The translations under genes were made by a program, and so were the position numbers. Source: Eubacteriales bacterium (GTDB taxonomy: Bacteria > Bacillota_A > Clostridia > Lachnospirales > Lachnospiraceae). Taken from it: a DNA stretch of 13,458 nt. Below are positions 1-7,444 of this stretch, piece after piece; within the stretch, counting starts at the first letter, position 1; the number at the start of each line of letters is the position of its first letter. The DNA lies in contig JAUNJL010000065.1 in NCBI GenBank assembly GCA_030533315.1, positions 1-13,458 of the forward strand, in the 5' to 3' direction. The notes beneath the pieces are model-generated. The model was not told the DNA's origin. It did no database searches and saw nothing but the letters and a program-made list of their open reading frames with translations.

Positions 1-190
1 GTTACGTCATTTATTTTCCAACCAAAAGTCCCACAGAAAGCCATCAGCCATCGACCTGACGTCTCTTCTGAATACCGGGATTTTGAACCTTTACGGCGAT
101 AGCCAAATATCCATGCAGCCATGGCTATTTTCCTCATTGCCTGCGAAAATAAATGTGGGTTGAAATATTTTATGTTATTGTTACAAAGCC
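1..190. other. left-edge region with no assignable gene
   Basis: No gene can be named here. Two frames are open to the left edge. A plus-strand frame starting at base 1 runs 33 codons to a TAG at 100-102 and would end in ...YRDFEPLRR. A minus-strand frame starting with an ATG near 172 (MRKIAMAAWIFGYRR...) runs off the edge. Neither resembles Cas5, Cas8c or Cas7, and frames of this length occur easily by chance. A 7-bp inverted repeat (ATAGCCA at 99-105, TGGCTAT at 122-128) followed by a short T run overlaps the plus-strand stop. It would suit the end of a plus-strand gene converging on cas3, but this is weak. Confidence 0.3.
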
Positions 191-225
191 ACAGCGGGAG
201 TCGGAACAAATCCGACTCCCGCTGT
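191..225. terminator. perfect 15-bp hairpin downstream of cas3
   Basis: Bases 191-205 (ACAGCGGGAGTCGGA) and 211-225 (TCCGACTCCCGCTGT) are exact inverted complements around a 5-base loop ACAAA. The hairpin lies about 40 bases past the cas3 stop codon, where an intrinsic terminator would be expected. Neither side carries a real U-run: the minus strand continues GGCTTTGTAAC and the plus strand ATTTATCC. It may therefore be an imperfect bidirectional terminator or a 3'-end stabilising structure. The stem is certain; termination activity is inferred. Confidence 0.6.
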
Positions 226-266
226 ATTTATCCACGGCCTTTTGCCGCCTGCACTGTTACGATACC

Positions 267-2423
267 CTAAAACCATATGCCTGTCCCAAGCTCCACCTCG
301 GGGTCCAGGCCTGTCTTCTCCGAATACTGTCTTCCATCTCTCAGAATAAAGAAGTCCTCCTTCAGCTCTTCCGATATCCCGGCGATCATCCCTGCGCCGG
401 ACAGCTTCTGAAACACGTTGTCATAAATATTGACGCTGTATTGCCCTGCTTCCCTTAGAAGCTTTTTAGTGGGGCCTTTCACCCGGATCTCTTCCGCAAT
501 CTCCTTCGCCCGATCCTCCAAAGGAATCAGAAGCGTCCTGGTGTTCTGCTCGATCAGCCGAAATTCTCTTCCCACCGACGCAAACCCGAACTGTCCCTTT
601 TGAAATCTCCCCAAAATATCCTTTTTATCCAATCCCCTGCCTTGAAACCGATACAATCTGGAAAAATATTCCTGGACCGCTTCCATGGAGGAAATATCAT
701 CATACCTTCGCAGGATCTGTTTCGCCACATCGATCTGCTGTTCCTGGACAGGATTTTTTCCCGCACCCTCCATCTGAAAATAAAAGACACAGCTTTCCTG
801 TACCTCTCTTTTCCCTTCCCGGTTACATCTTCCCGCCGCCTGTATCATGGAATCCACTCCCGCCAGTTCCCGGTACACGGTCTGAAAATCCAGGTCCACC
901 CCCGCCTCCACCAGGCTGGTCGCAATCACCATACATTTTTTACCTGCCTTTAGCCTTTCCCGGATGTCCTGCAGCTGCTCCAGACGATGCCTGGGGTACA
1001 GGAAAGTGGACAGGTGATAGACACCCTCCCCTTCCATTTCCTTATATATCCTTTGAACACTGCCCCTGGTATTCAGGATGCACAATGCCTGCTCCTCTGT
1101 CTTTAACCGCTCCAGAAGCTCTTCCCCCGTTATTTTCCCCAGGTTTTTAAAGGAAACTCTTTTAAAAAACTGAAACTGTTCCTCCATCCGAGGGCACAGC
1201 TCCGTGTACTGCAGGCCGCTTGAGAAAAAGCCCTGCAAAGCCGGCTGCGTCGCCGTGCAAAGCAGGACGCTGCAGCCATAGCCGCGGATCAGCGTTTCCA
1301 TGGCGGCAACGCAGGGCAAAAGGTATTCCGTAGGCAGCATCTGAGCCTCATCAAATATGATGACGCTGTTTGCTATGTTATGTAGCTTCCTGCATTTGGA
1401 GGACCGGCTTGAATACAGGGATTCAAAAAACTGGACATTGGTCGTCACCACAACCGGCAGATCCCAATTTTCCGCAGCCAGCTGCTTTGCCCGAAATTCC
1501 TCATGGCCTTCATGATCCATCCCACAGTGGTGCTCCAGTATGTTTTCCTCACCCAAAATCCGCCCAAAGACCTTTGCATTCTGTTCAATGATGCTTGTGT
1601 AGGGAATCACATAAATCACTCGTTTCATGCCATGCTTCACCGCATGACTCAGGGCAAAGCCCAAAGATGAGATGGTCTTTCCTCCCCCTGTGGGGACCGT
1701 AAGGCGAAACAGCCCCTTCTCTTTCTCCCCCTTTGCCATGCAGGCCCTCAGGATTTCCGTCCTTCGCCCGTTGATGGTACCCGTATCTACGTTTGTGAGC
1801 CATTTCCTCACATGGGAGTGAAATTTCTCCAGGAGCCTTGGGATCTCCTCCCCGCCCGTCCTCCCGACGGCCCCCTTTTCCATAAAATCCTCCGTGTCAA
1901 GATAATCCGCATCCACGAGGCAGGAATACAGCATACGGATCAGAAAGCTCATATCCCACGTGGGATCCTTGCTCTTCCCCTTCTGAAAAACAGGCGGGGA
2001 GATCGGCGGGACAACAATCTCCTCCTGATAGGCCCCAAAATCTTCCGTCCTTTTCTTCATCCTGCCGCAAAAGGTACCTCTATCCCCCGTATCCCCACTG
2101 GTACCCGTGTCAGGCAGCCCGGCATGATGGCCGGCAATGCAGTAAGCGGGGGCCAGGTAAAAGCCTCCTCTTTCCTTTGCCAGGCGAAAGCACAGCTGTG
2201 CTCCCGCCGTGGCATGATCTACAGAAGCTGCCCCACCTCGGATACGCATTTGAAACCTGTCCGAATACTTTCCAATGTCGTGGAGAAGCCCGCAAAAATA
2301 TCCCCAATCCCCATATCCAAAATCATCTGCGAATTTTCGTGCCAGGAGCGCAGTTCCCTCCAAATGCTCTTTGACCGTCTGCTCCCTTGTCCCATCCTCA
2401 CTGATGTGCGCCAGGTAATCCAT
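267..2423 (-). CDS. cas3: CRISPR-associated helicase/nuclease Cas3, type I-C-like
   Basis: Cas3 is the nuclease-helicase that a type I Cascade complex recruits to unwind and degrade target DNA. The chosen 718-residue protein has the full family layout. The N-terminal HD nuclease shows LLHDIGK (His48, Asp49), DHATAG near 69 and GHHAGL near 98. The SF2 helicase follows, with TGGGKT (245-250), DEAQ (358-361), TAT (390-392) and QAAGRCNREG (528-537), then the C-terminal domain. All these catalytic motifs are intact and length is normal for type I-C. The opening MDYLAHISEDG, then QTVKEHLEGTA, resembles clostridial I-C Cas3, so I start at 2423 after GGGAG. ATGs at 2447 and 2501 are in frame but lack homology-like sequence. 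It follows the LysR gene by 114 bases on the same strand. In type I-C loci cas5, cas8c and cas7 normally follow cas3 closely; here a hairpin follows and no cas5 start is seen within 266 bases. Codon use looks like its neighbours. Confidence 0.93.
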   Translation of the reverse strand: MDYLAHISEDGTREQTVKEHLEGTALLARKFADDFGYGDWGYFCGLLHDIGKYSDRFQMRIRGGAASVDHATAGAQLCFRLAKERGGFYLAPAYCIAGHHAGLPDTGTSGDTGDRGTFCGRMKKRTEDFGAYQEEIVVPPISPPVFQKGKSKDPTWDMSFLIRMLYSCLVDADYLDTEDFMEKGAVGRTGGEEIPRLLEKFHSHVRKWLTNVDTGTINGRRTEILRACMAKGEKEKGLFRLTVPTGGGKTISSLGFALSHAVKHGMKRVIYVIPYTSIIEQNAKVFGRILGEENILEHHCGMDHEGHEEFRAKQLAAENWDLPVVVTTNVQFFESLYSSRSSKCRKLHNIANSVIIFDEAQMLPTEYLLPCVAAMETLIRGYGCSVLLCTATQPALQGFFSSGLQYTELCPRMEEQFQFFKRVSFKNLGKITGEELLERLKTEEQALCILNTRGSVQRIYKEMEGEGVYHLSTFLYPRHRLEQLQDIRERLKAGKKCMVIATSLVEAGVDLDFQTVYRELAGVDSMIQAAGRCNREGKREVQESCVFYFQMEGAGKNPVQEQQIDVAKQILRRYDDISSMEAVQEYFSRLYRFQGRGLDKKDILGRFQKGQFGFASVGREFRLIEQNTRTLLIPLEDRAKEIAEEIRVKGPTKKLLREAGQYSVNIYDNVFQKLSGAGMIAGISEELKEDFFILRDGRQYSEKTGLDPEVELGTGIWF

Positions 2424-2523
2424 ACGCCACTCCCGTCCTTCCCGCATCAGACAAAGCCCTCTCTGCCGGCAGGCGTCTCCTGCTTTATGCGGCCCTCGCA
2501 ACGGCGGAGAGCATCACGCCGGC

Positions 2524-2552
2524 AAAAAAGGATGCTCCTAATACGGCTCCTT
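2524..2552 (-). terminator. weak possible terminator at the end of the LysR gene
   Basis: On the minus strand AAGGAGC pairs with GC(A)TCCTT around a 10-base loop and runs into a stretch of six Ts. The LysR stop codon lies in the loop. With one bulged base and a short stem it is a marginal terminator. If it works, cas3 would be mostly uncoupled from the upstream genes. Confidence 0.3.
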
Positions 2553-3449
2553 CATATTTTCCTTGCCATACTCCTGAACAAAACGGATAAACTCCTTCAC
2601 GTGGGGCTTCAATATTCGGTTCTTATTGTACACGATGTAAAAAACCCTGGGAGTCGCCGTTTTCTCCAAGGGGAAAAGAAGGATCTGCCTCGACGCCGCC
2701 AGGTCCATGGCGGCTCTTGCAGAAAGGATGGAAATTCCCAGGCCTCCCACAATGGATTTTCGGATGGCCTCCAGATCGTTCATCCTGGCCACCACCTTCA
2801 TTTCCGAAAGGTCCACTCCCCTGCTTTCCAGATACCGGTCGATCTCCTTTTTCGTTCCCGAGCCCTGCTCCCGCATGATAAAAGGCTCCTGCAAAAGCTC
2901 CATCAACCCGGCCCCCTCTTCCTTATATTTCAAAAACCGGGGAGCCACCGGCGCCGCCAGCACCAGCTCATCCCGGCAGAAGGGGATAAAAAGGCAGCTT
3001 TCCTCCTCATAAAAATTTCCCACAAGACTCACGTCCACGCTGCCGTCGATCACCCTGGATACCGCCTCCTGGCTGTCAGACTGCCACGCATGGAAATAAA
3101 CATTCGGCTCTTTTTTTCCAAAAGCTCCCAGGATTTCCGGCAAGATATAGGATGAAGGGATGGTGGAGGCTCCCAGCTCGATGATCTTCTTCTCTCGCCC
3201 GGTAAATTCCTCCACCAGATTGTTCCGCATATTCAGCATGTGAACAGCACAGTCGTAAAGCTGATATCCTCTTTGGGTCACCGACAGCTTTTTGGTGGTC
3301 CTTAGGATCAGGCGGGAATTGAGCTCCTTTTCCAGGGAACGGATATGGGCGCTGACGGTGGGCTGTGTCAGGTACAAACGTTTGGCCGCCTCAGAAAAGC
3401 TATTGTAATCTACTACCGCCACAAATGCCTCCAGCTGCTTAAATTCCAT
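2538..3449 (-). CDS. LysR-family transcriptional regulator (CysL / selenium-metabolism-like)
   Basis: A complete 303-residue LysR-type regulator. Residues 1-60 form the winged helix-turn-helix (FSEAAKRLYLTQPTVSAHIRSLE), followed by a linker helix and the periplasmic-binding-protein-like effector domain from about 90. That domain carries GASTIPSSYILP (93-104), REQGSGT (193-199) and GGLGISIL (235-242), a pattern I associate with CysL-like and clostridial selenium-metabolism-associated LysR proteins. The ligand cannot be read from sequence. The ATG at 3449 is preceded by GGAGGAGAAG. The gene lies 116 bases downstream of the ZIP gene on the same strand with no strong terminator between, so they may be cotranscribed. 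LysR genes usually diverge from their target, but no divergent partner is present here. Family assignment is firm; the subfamily is a judgement by eye. Confidence 0.9.
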   Translation of the reverse strand: MEFKQLEAFVAVVDYNSFSEAAKRLYLTQPTVSAHIRSLEKELNSRLILRTTKKLSVTQRGYQLYDCAVHMLNMRNNLVEEFTGREKKIIELGASTIPSSYILPEILGAFGKKEPNVYFHAWQSDSQEAVSRVIDGSVDVSLVGNFYEEESCLFIPFCRDELVLAAPVAPRFLKYKEEGAGLMELLQEPFIMREQGSGTKKEIDRYLESRGVDLSEMKVVARMNDLEAIRKSIVGGLGISILSARAAMDLAASRQILLFPLEKTATPRVFYIVYNKNRILKPHVKEFIRFVQEYGKENMKEPY

Positions 3450-3565
3450 ACATCTTCTCCTCCTGTTCTCGTAAATTCCCGTGATCGCTTTTTTTCATCG
3501 CCGCATACGAAGCTCCCACAGGGCATCCTCCTTCTGTCTTTCAAGATCTGTATGGCAAGGCCTCC

Positions 3566-4351
3566 TTATCCCAGAGCCACGTCCAGAGTCATCATCAGGA
3601 TGAACCCCAGAGCAAAAACCACCGTCCCGATGTTGGAATGCTCCTCTCCCGCAGACATCTCCGGGATCAGCTCCTCCACCACCACATACATCATGGCCCC
3701 TGCCGCAAAGCTCAAAAGGTAGGGCAAAAAAGGCATCACGTAGGCCGTTCCCAGTATGGTGAGAAAGGCCCCCACCGGCTCCACGATGCCCGAGGCCGCC
3801 CCGTAGAAAAACGCCTTTCCCCTGGATTCCCCCTCAGACCGCAGAGGCATGGAAATGATGGCTCCCTCCGGGAAATTCTGTATGGCGATTCCAATGGCAA
3901 GCGCCAGCGCAGCCGCAGCCGAAATCTTTTCGTTTCCCGTAAGCCAGCCTGCATAGACTACACCTACGGCCATACCCTCAGGAATGTTGTGGAGCGTCAC
4001 CGCAAGGACAAGCATGGTCGTTTTTTTTAATGCCACCTTGGGCCCTTCTGCTTCCCCACCATCCATGTGCAGATGGGGAATGATATGATCCAAAAGCAGC
4101 AGAAACAAAATGCCCAGGCCAAAGCCCACGGCCGCAGGGACAAAGGCAAACTTCCCCATATGCTCCGACTGATCGATGGCCGGGATCAGCAGACTCCAGA
4201 CGGATGCGGCCACCATCACCCCGGCGGCAAAGCCTCCCAGCGCCCTCTGGAGCAGCTTGTTCATGCTGCCTCTCAGAAAAAATACACACCCGGAACCCAG
4301 CGCCGTCCCCAAAAAGGGGATCATAATTCCCCAAAAAGCTTCTATTGTCAT
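3566..4351 (-). CDS. ZIP-family divalent metal transporter
   Basis: A 261-residue integral membrane protein of the ZIP (ZupT/GufA-like) family, which moves Zn2+ and related divalent metals into the cytoplasm. The paired metal-site motifs are clear: HNIPEG at 121-126 and NFPEG at 159-163. EPVGAF near 191 and EELIPE at 226-231 fit the later helices. About eight hydrophobic segments are visible. A short His/Asp-rich stretch (DHIIPHLHMDGG, about 88-99) lies in the cytosolic loop before the first motif, as is common for metal-binding ZIP loops. The ATG at 4351 has AAAGGGAGG eight bases upstream. It sits 117 bases after the rhodanese/PP-loop gene on the same strand with no terminator seen. Substrate specificity among Zn, Fe, Mn and others cannot be decided. 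Confidence 0.92.
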   Translation of the reverse strand: MTIEAFWGIMIPFLGTALGSGCVFFLRGSMNKLLQRALGGFAAGVMVAASVWSLLIPAIDQSEHMGKFAFVPAAVGFGLGILFLLLLDHIIPHLHMDGGEAEGPKVALKKTTMLVLAVTLHNIPEGMAVGVVYAGWLTGNEKISAAAALALAIGIAIQNFPEGAIISMPLRSEGESRGKAFFYGAASGIVEPVGAFLTILGTAYVMPFLPYLLSFAAGAMMYVVVEELIPEMSAGEEHSNIGTVVFALGFILMMTLDVALG

Positions 4352-4468
4352 GTTCGTTTCCTCCCTTTCTTTTCTCCATGACCTCTCATCACGGCTCCGC
4401 AGCCATATGGCCGCAGCTCTTCTGTTTGATCTTATCCTGATGGAACTCTCTCCTTCTCCGCCAGACGG

Positions 4469-5686
4469 TCATACCAACTCGCCGCCCCCGCCGCCGCAGA
4501 TCCCTGCCCCATCGTCATAGCTTTCCAGAAAGCTATGGCGAACACCCCGGGACTTGTAACCAACCACCGTATCCAGGTTGACGTTTTCCACGCTTCGGAA
4601 AATATTGCTCTCCACAAAAGGATTGATCTTTTTCATTTTTGCGATCAGGTGCTTGACCTCCAGACGCTTGGAGGCGGAGGCCCCGTCCTTGTCGCAGGAA
4701 TCGCAGGTCTCCGTGAAACGGCAGGCGCACTGCAGAAAGGAAAGCTCATTATAGTCTCTCCACCGCTTAATGTCCTCCTCCCGGATGTAATACATAGGAC
4801 GGATCAGCTCCATCCCTTCAAAATGGATGCTGTGCAGCTTAGGCATCATGGTCTGAACCTGGCCGCCGTACAGCATTCCCATGAGAATGGTCTCAATGAC
4901 GTCGTCGTAATGATGTCCCAGGGCGATCTTGTTGCATCCCAGCTCCTTCGCCTTGCTGTAAAGATGCCCCCGGCGCATCCTGGCGCAAAGATAGCAGGGA
5001 GATTTTTCCACATGAAAAACCGCATCAAAGATCTCCGTGCTAAAGATCGTCACCGGCACTCCCAGCAGATGGGCATTCTGCTCCAAAAGCCTGCGGTTTG
5101 CCTCGTTGTAGCCAGGATCCATCACCAGGAACATCACCTCAAAGGGAAATTTGTTATGCCGCTTCAGCTCCTGAAAAAGCTTTGCCATGAGCATGGAGTC
5201 CTTCCCTCCGGAGATGCACACGGCGATCCTGTCATTTTCCCGCACCAGCTCATAATCCCGGACCGCCTTTGCAAAGCGGGTAAAAAGCTGCTTATGAAAT
5301 TTCTTTCGGATGCTCACCTCCACATCCCGCTGACGGCTGGCTCTTTTTTCTTCCCCGTCGTCCGTCTCCCCGGCCGCATCCTCCGCCCTCATCTTGTCCA
5401 GAAGCCATCCCATGTAGCCTCCCTTCAGGCTGAAAGCCAGGATCCCACTCTCCCGCAGCTCCTGTGCCTTCTCCAGGCTGAAAGCTCCCTTGGCACAATA
5501 TAGAAGGGGCCTCTTCCCCCTCCCCAGGCTCTCAGCCCTTTCCAAAAGCTCCTCCTGCGGTATGTGACAGGCACCGGGGATCATCCCGTAGCTGATGTTG
5601 GATTCCCCCCGGATATCCACCAGCTGAAGGTTCTCCCTTTCTTTTAAATATTCTTCCCAGGTTAATTCTATTCTCTCTTCTGTCAT
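4469..5686 (-). CDS. rhodanese domain fused to a TtcA-like PP-loop tRNA-thiolation domain
   Basis: A 405-residue two-domain protein. Residues about 8-97 form a rhodanese domain with LVDIRGESNISYGMIPGACHIP and active-site loop LLYCAKGAFS, so the persulfide-forming Cys64 is present. A charged linker (about 98-125) leads to an adenine-nucleotide alpha-hydrolase domain with PP-loop SGGKDS (159-164). CYLCARMRRGHLY follows (Cys231, Cys234), then GHHYDDVIETILMGMLYGG near 257, then a cysteine cluster at 320, 322, 328 and 331. These match TtcA, which makes 2-thiocytidine in tRNA using an iron-sulfur cluster. The fusion could hand sulfur directly to the tRNA-modifying site; that and the target base are inferred. 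The tail is glycine-rich (CGGGGGELV). The start at 5686 has a modest GAGG about ten bases upstream. It is the first gene after a strong minus-strand promoter. A related PP-loop sulfurtransferase with another substrate is the main alternative. Confidence 0.88.
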   Translation of the reverse strand: MTEERIELTWEEYLKERENLQLVDIRGESNISYGMIPGACHIPQEELLERAESLGRGKRPLLYCAKGAFSLEKAQELRESGILAFSLKGGYMGWLLDKMRAEDAAGETDDGEEKRASRQRDVEVSIRKKFHKQLFTRFAKAVRDYELVRENDRIAVCISGGKDSMLMAKLFQELKRHNKFPFEVMFLVMDPGYNEANRRLLEQNAHLLGVPVTIFSTEIFDAVFHVEKSPCYLCARMRRGHLYSKAKELGCNKIALGHHYDDVIETILMGMLYGGQVQTMMPKLHSIHFEGMELIRPMYYIREEDIKRWRDYNELSFLQCACRFTETCDSCDKDGASASKRLEVKHLIAKMKKINPFVESNIFRSVENVNLDTVVGYKSRGVRHSFLESYDDGAGICGGGGGELV

Positions 5687-5784
5687 TCGCTGTCATCCTC
5701 GTATCATCTCGCAATTATTCTTTTCGGTTTTTCCCACCGTCCAAAAGCTCCCGCACCATACAGTGAAAAACTCTCCTTCCTCAC

Positions 5785-5813
5785 ATTATAAGGGATTCCC
5801 CCGCTTATGCCAA
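5785..5813 (-). promoter_or_regulatory. sigma-A promoter for the rhodanese/PP-loop gene
   Basis: On the minus strand TTGGCA (5813-5808) and TATAAT (5790-5785) are separated by exactly 17 bases. Transcription would begin near 5778, giving a leader of about 90 bases before the ATG at 5686. The match to consensus is good. It probably serves the fusion gene and may carry on into the ZIP and LysR genes. Confidence 0.7.
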
Positions 5814-5850
5814 CCCCTCCCTGCCGTCTTTTCTATTTGCACCGGCCATG

Positions 5851-5888
5851 GGAAAGGGCCGTTCACACCCGCCCCTTTCCTCTTTTTT
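5851..5888 (+). terminator. terminator-like hairpin upstream of the symporter gene
   Basis: GGAAAGGG (5851-5858) and CCCTTTCC (5873-5880) form a perfect 8-bp stem with a 14-base loop. After one T and one C comes a run of six Ts (5883-5888), the normal form of an intrinsic terminator on the plus strand. No plus-strand gene lies upstream to be terminated, so an attenuator in the symporter leader or the end of a short RNA are the natural readings. Confidence 0.55.
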
Positions 5889-6054
5889 CACATATCTCTT
5901 TTCTTTCTTCTCATTTTATTGTATATTTTACATAAGCTGACTGGATGAAAGAGGTTTGGATTCCTACATACATCATGACCTCCGCCTCTGTTTTCCGCCT
6001 GGCGAAGGGCAGGACATCCCAGTTCACCAAAATTTATCATCTGGAGGTATTTTT

Positions 6055-7407
6055 ATGAAAAAACTAACAACCGGTAAGATATGGCTTTTTGCAGTGGGCC
6101 AGTTTGGCTGGGCCCTTTTATCGGGGATCATCTCCAATTGGCTCGTGTATTTTTACCAGCCGGACAATACGGCCATCCAGCAGGGGCAAACGCTGTTTAT
6201 CCCCCAGGGATTGGTGGTTCTCGGTCTCTTTACGGTGATCGGCGGCATCACGGCCTTCGGGCGGATCTTTGACGCCATAACAGATCCCATGATCGCATCC
6301 CTCTCCGACCGCTGCACCTCGAAAAACGGACGGCGGATCCCCTTTCTGAAGTGGGCCGCCCTCCCGCTGGCGCTGTCCACCGTCCTGGTGTTCTGGTCGC
6401 CCCGCCCCCAGGTCAGCCTTGCCAACTCCCTGTTCCTTTTTGTCGCGGTCATGGCCTATTATTTATCCATCACCGCCTACTGCACGCCCTACAATGCCTT
6501 GATTCCGGAGCTGGGCCACACCCAGGAAGAGCGGCTGAACATCTCCACGGTGATCTCCTTTACCTTTATCGCCGGAACGGCGGTCGCCTACCTGGCCCCC
6601 ACCATCTGGGGTATGTTCATCCCCGCCTTAGGGCGGGTCAATGCCATCCGGTTCACCTTCGCTTTGATGGCGGCCGTGGCCTTCGTCTGTATGGAGGTTC
6701 CTGTCCTTACCATCCGGGAAAAGGATTATGTCACCACGGTTCCCACCCAGGACTCCGCCTTCCGCTCTCTTGCAGCGACCTTCCGAAACCGGGATTTCCG
6801 CCGTTTTGTGGGCTCTGACATTTTTTACTGGATCGGCCTCACCATGTTCCAGACAGGTCTTCCATTCTTTGTCACCAGCCTTCTAAAGCTTCCGGAAAGC
6901 ATGACGACCCTGTATTTTGTGGGTATGACCGCATTTTCCCTCGTATTCTACGTGCCCGTGAACAAGCTGGCCAAAAAAGCGGGGAAAAAGGCCCTCATCC
7001 TGTTCGCCTTCCTGATGTTCGGATGTGCCTATCTCTACACCTGCTTCCTGGGAAGGATCCCCGGCATTTCCCCCACGGTACAGGGGATCATCCTCACCGT
7101 GGCAGCCGCCCTCCCCATGGCCATCTTCGGCATCCTGCCCCAGGCCGTAGTGGCGGACATTGCCCAAAGCGACGCCAAGATTTCCGGAAGCAACCGGGAA
7201 GGGATGTTTTATGCGGCGAGGACCTTTGCCTTTAAAATGGGACAAAGCCTTTCCATGCTGCTTTTTACCGCCGTATCCACCATCGGGGCCTCCACCGGCA
7301 CCGGCTACCGGATCTCAGCCCTCTTCTCCGGCATCTTCTGTCTTCTGGGAGGGCTGATCTTCCTCTTTTACAACGAAAAAAGGATCACAAAGATCATTCA
7401 GGAATGA
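6055..7407 (+). CDS. GPH-type sugar:cation symporter (MFS)
   Basis: A 450-residue membrane protein of the glycoside-pentoside-hexuronide:cation symporter family (MelB/YicJ-like), which imports sugars or glycosides with Na+ or H+. About 12 hydrophobic segments are visible. The family signature GRIFDAITDPMIASLSDR begins near residue 69 and is followed by GRRIPFLKW near 92. The motif holds the Asp residues that bind the cation in MelB-type carriers. I start at 6055 (MKKLTTGKIWLF) because TGGAGG lies seven bases upstream. An in-frame ATG at 5956 would add 33 non-hydrophobic residues without such a site. The substrate is unknown; no glycosidase gene is adjacent. The next gene, an alpha/beta hydrolase, is 122 bases downstream on the same strand, separated by a strong hairpin. 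Confidence 0.9.
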   Translation: MKKLTTGKIWLFAVGQFGWALLSGIISNWLVYFYQPDNTAIQQGQTLFIPQGLVVLGLFTVIGGITAFGRIFDAITDPMIASLSDRCTSKNGRRIPFLKWAALPLALSTVLVFWSPRPQVSLANSLFLFVAVMAYYLSITAYCTPYNALIPELGHTQEERLNISTVISFTFIAGTAVAYLAPTIWGMFIPALGRVNAIRFTFALMAAVAFVCMEVPVLTIREKDYVTTVPTQDSAFRSLAATFRNRDFRRFVGSDIFYWIGLTMFQTGLPFFVTSLLKLPESMTTLYFVGMTAFSLVFYVPVNKLAKKAGKKALILFAFLMFGCAYLYTCFLGRIPGISPTVQGIILTVAAALPMAIFGILPQAVVADIAQSDAKISGSNREGMFYAARTFAFKMGQSLSMLLFTAVSTIGASTGTGYRISALFSGIFCLLGGLIFLFYNEKRITKIIQE

Positions 7408-7411
7408 CCGC

Positions 7412-7444
7412 CATATGACCTGCCTTTTCCCGGCAGGTCATATG
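7412..7444 (+). terminator. 13-bp perfect hairpin after the symporter gene
   Basis: CATATGACCTGCC (7412-7424) pairs exactly with GGCAGGTCATATG (7432-7444) around a 7-base loop, starting four bases after the symporter stop. No T run follows on the plus strand (the sequence continues CATCAAAAAG). Release by the classical mechanism is therefore doubtful. It may instead stabilise the upstream mRNA or give differential expression of the two genes. Confidence 0.5.

Larger units (their letters stand above)
5687..6054. other. 368-base divergent intergenic region
   Basis: This stretch separates the minus-strand fusion gene from the plus-strand symporter gene. It contains the minus-strand promoter at 5785-5813 and a plus-strand terminator-like hairpin at 5851-5888. 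A pyrimidine-rich tract and AT-rich DNA (about 5881-5940) follow. A possible weak plus-strand promoter, GTGAAA-18-TATAAG, has its -10 overlapping the minus-strand -10 near 5787-5792. I see no coding sequence and no recognised riboswitch or catabolite-response site. The open frame extending upstream of 6055 lacks a ribosome binding site and is taken as non-coding. Confidence 0.6.

Noticed and set aside
1812..3155. 447-codon plus-strand frame opposite cas3 and the LysR gene
   Set aside because: It spans two well-supported minus-strand genes and their gap, and its translation is low-complexity Pro/His/Arg/Leu-rich without any domain. It is an antisense shadow of GC-rich codons.
4535..5503. 322-codon plus-strand frame opposite the rhodanese/PP-loop gene
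   Set aside because: It lies wholly inside a gene with clear catalytic motifs on the other strand; no family resemblance and no ribosome binding site.
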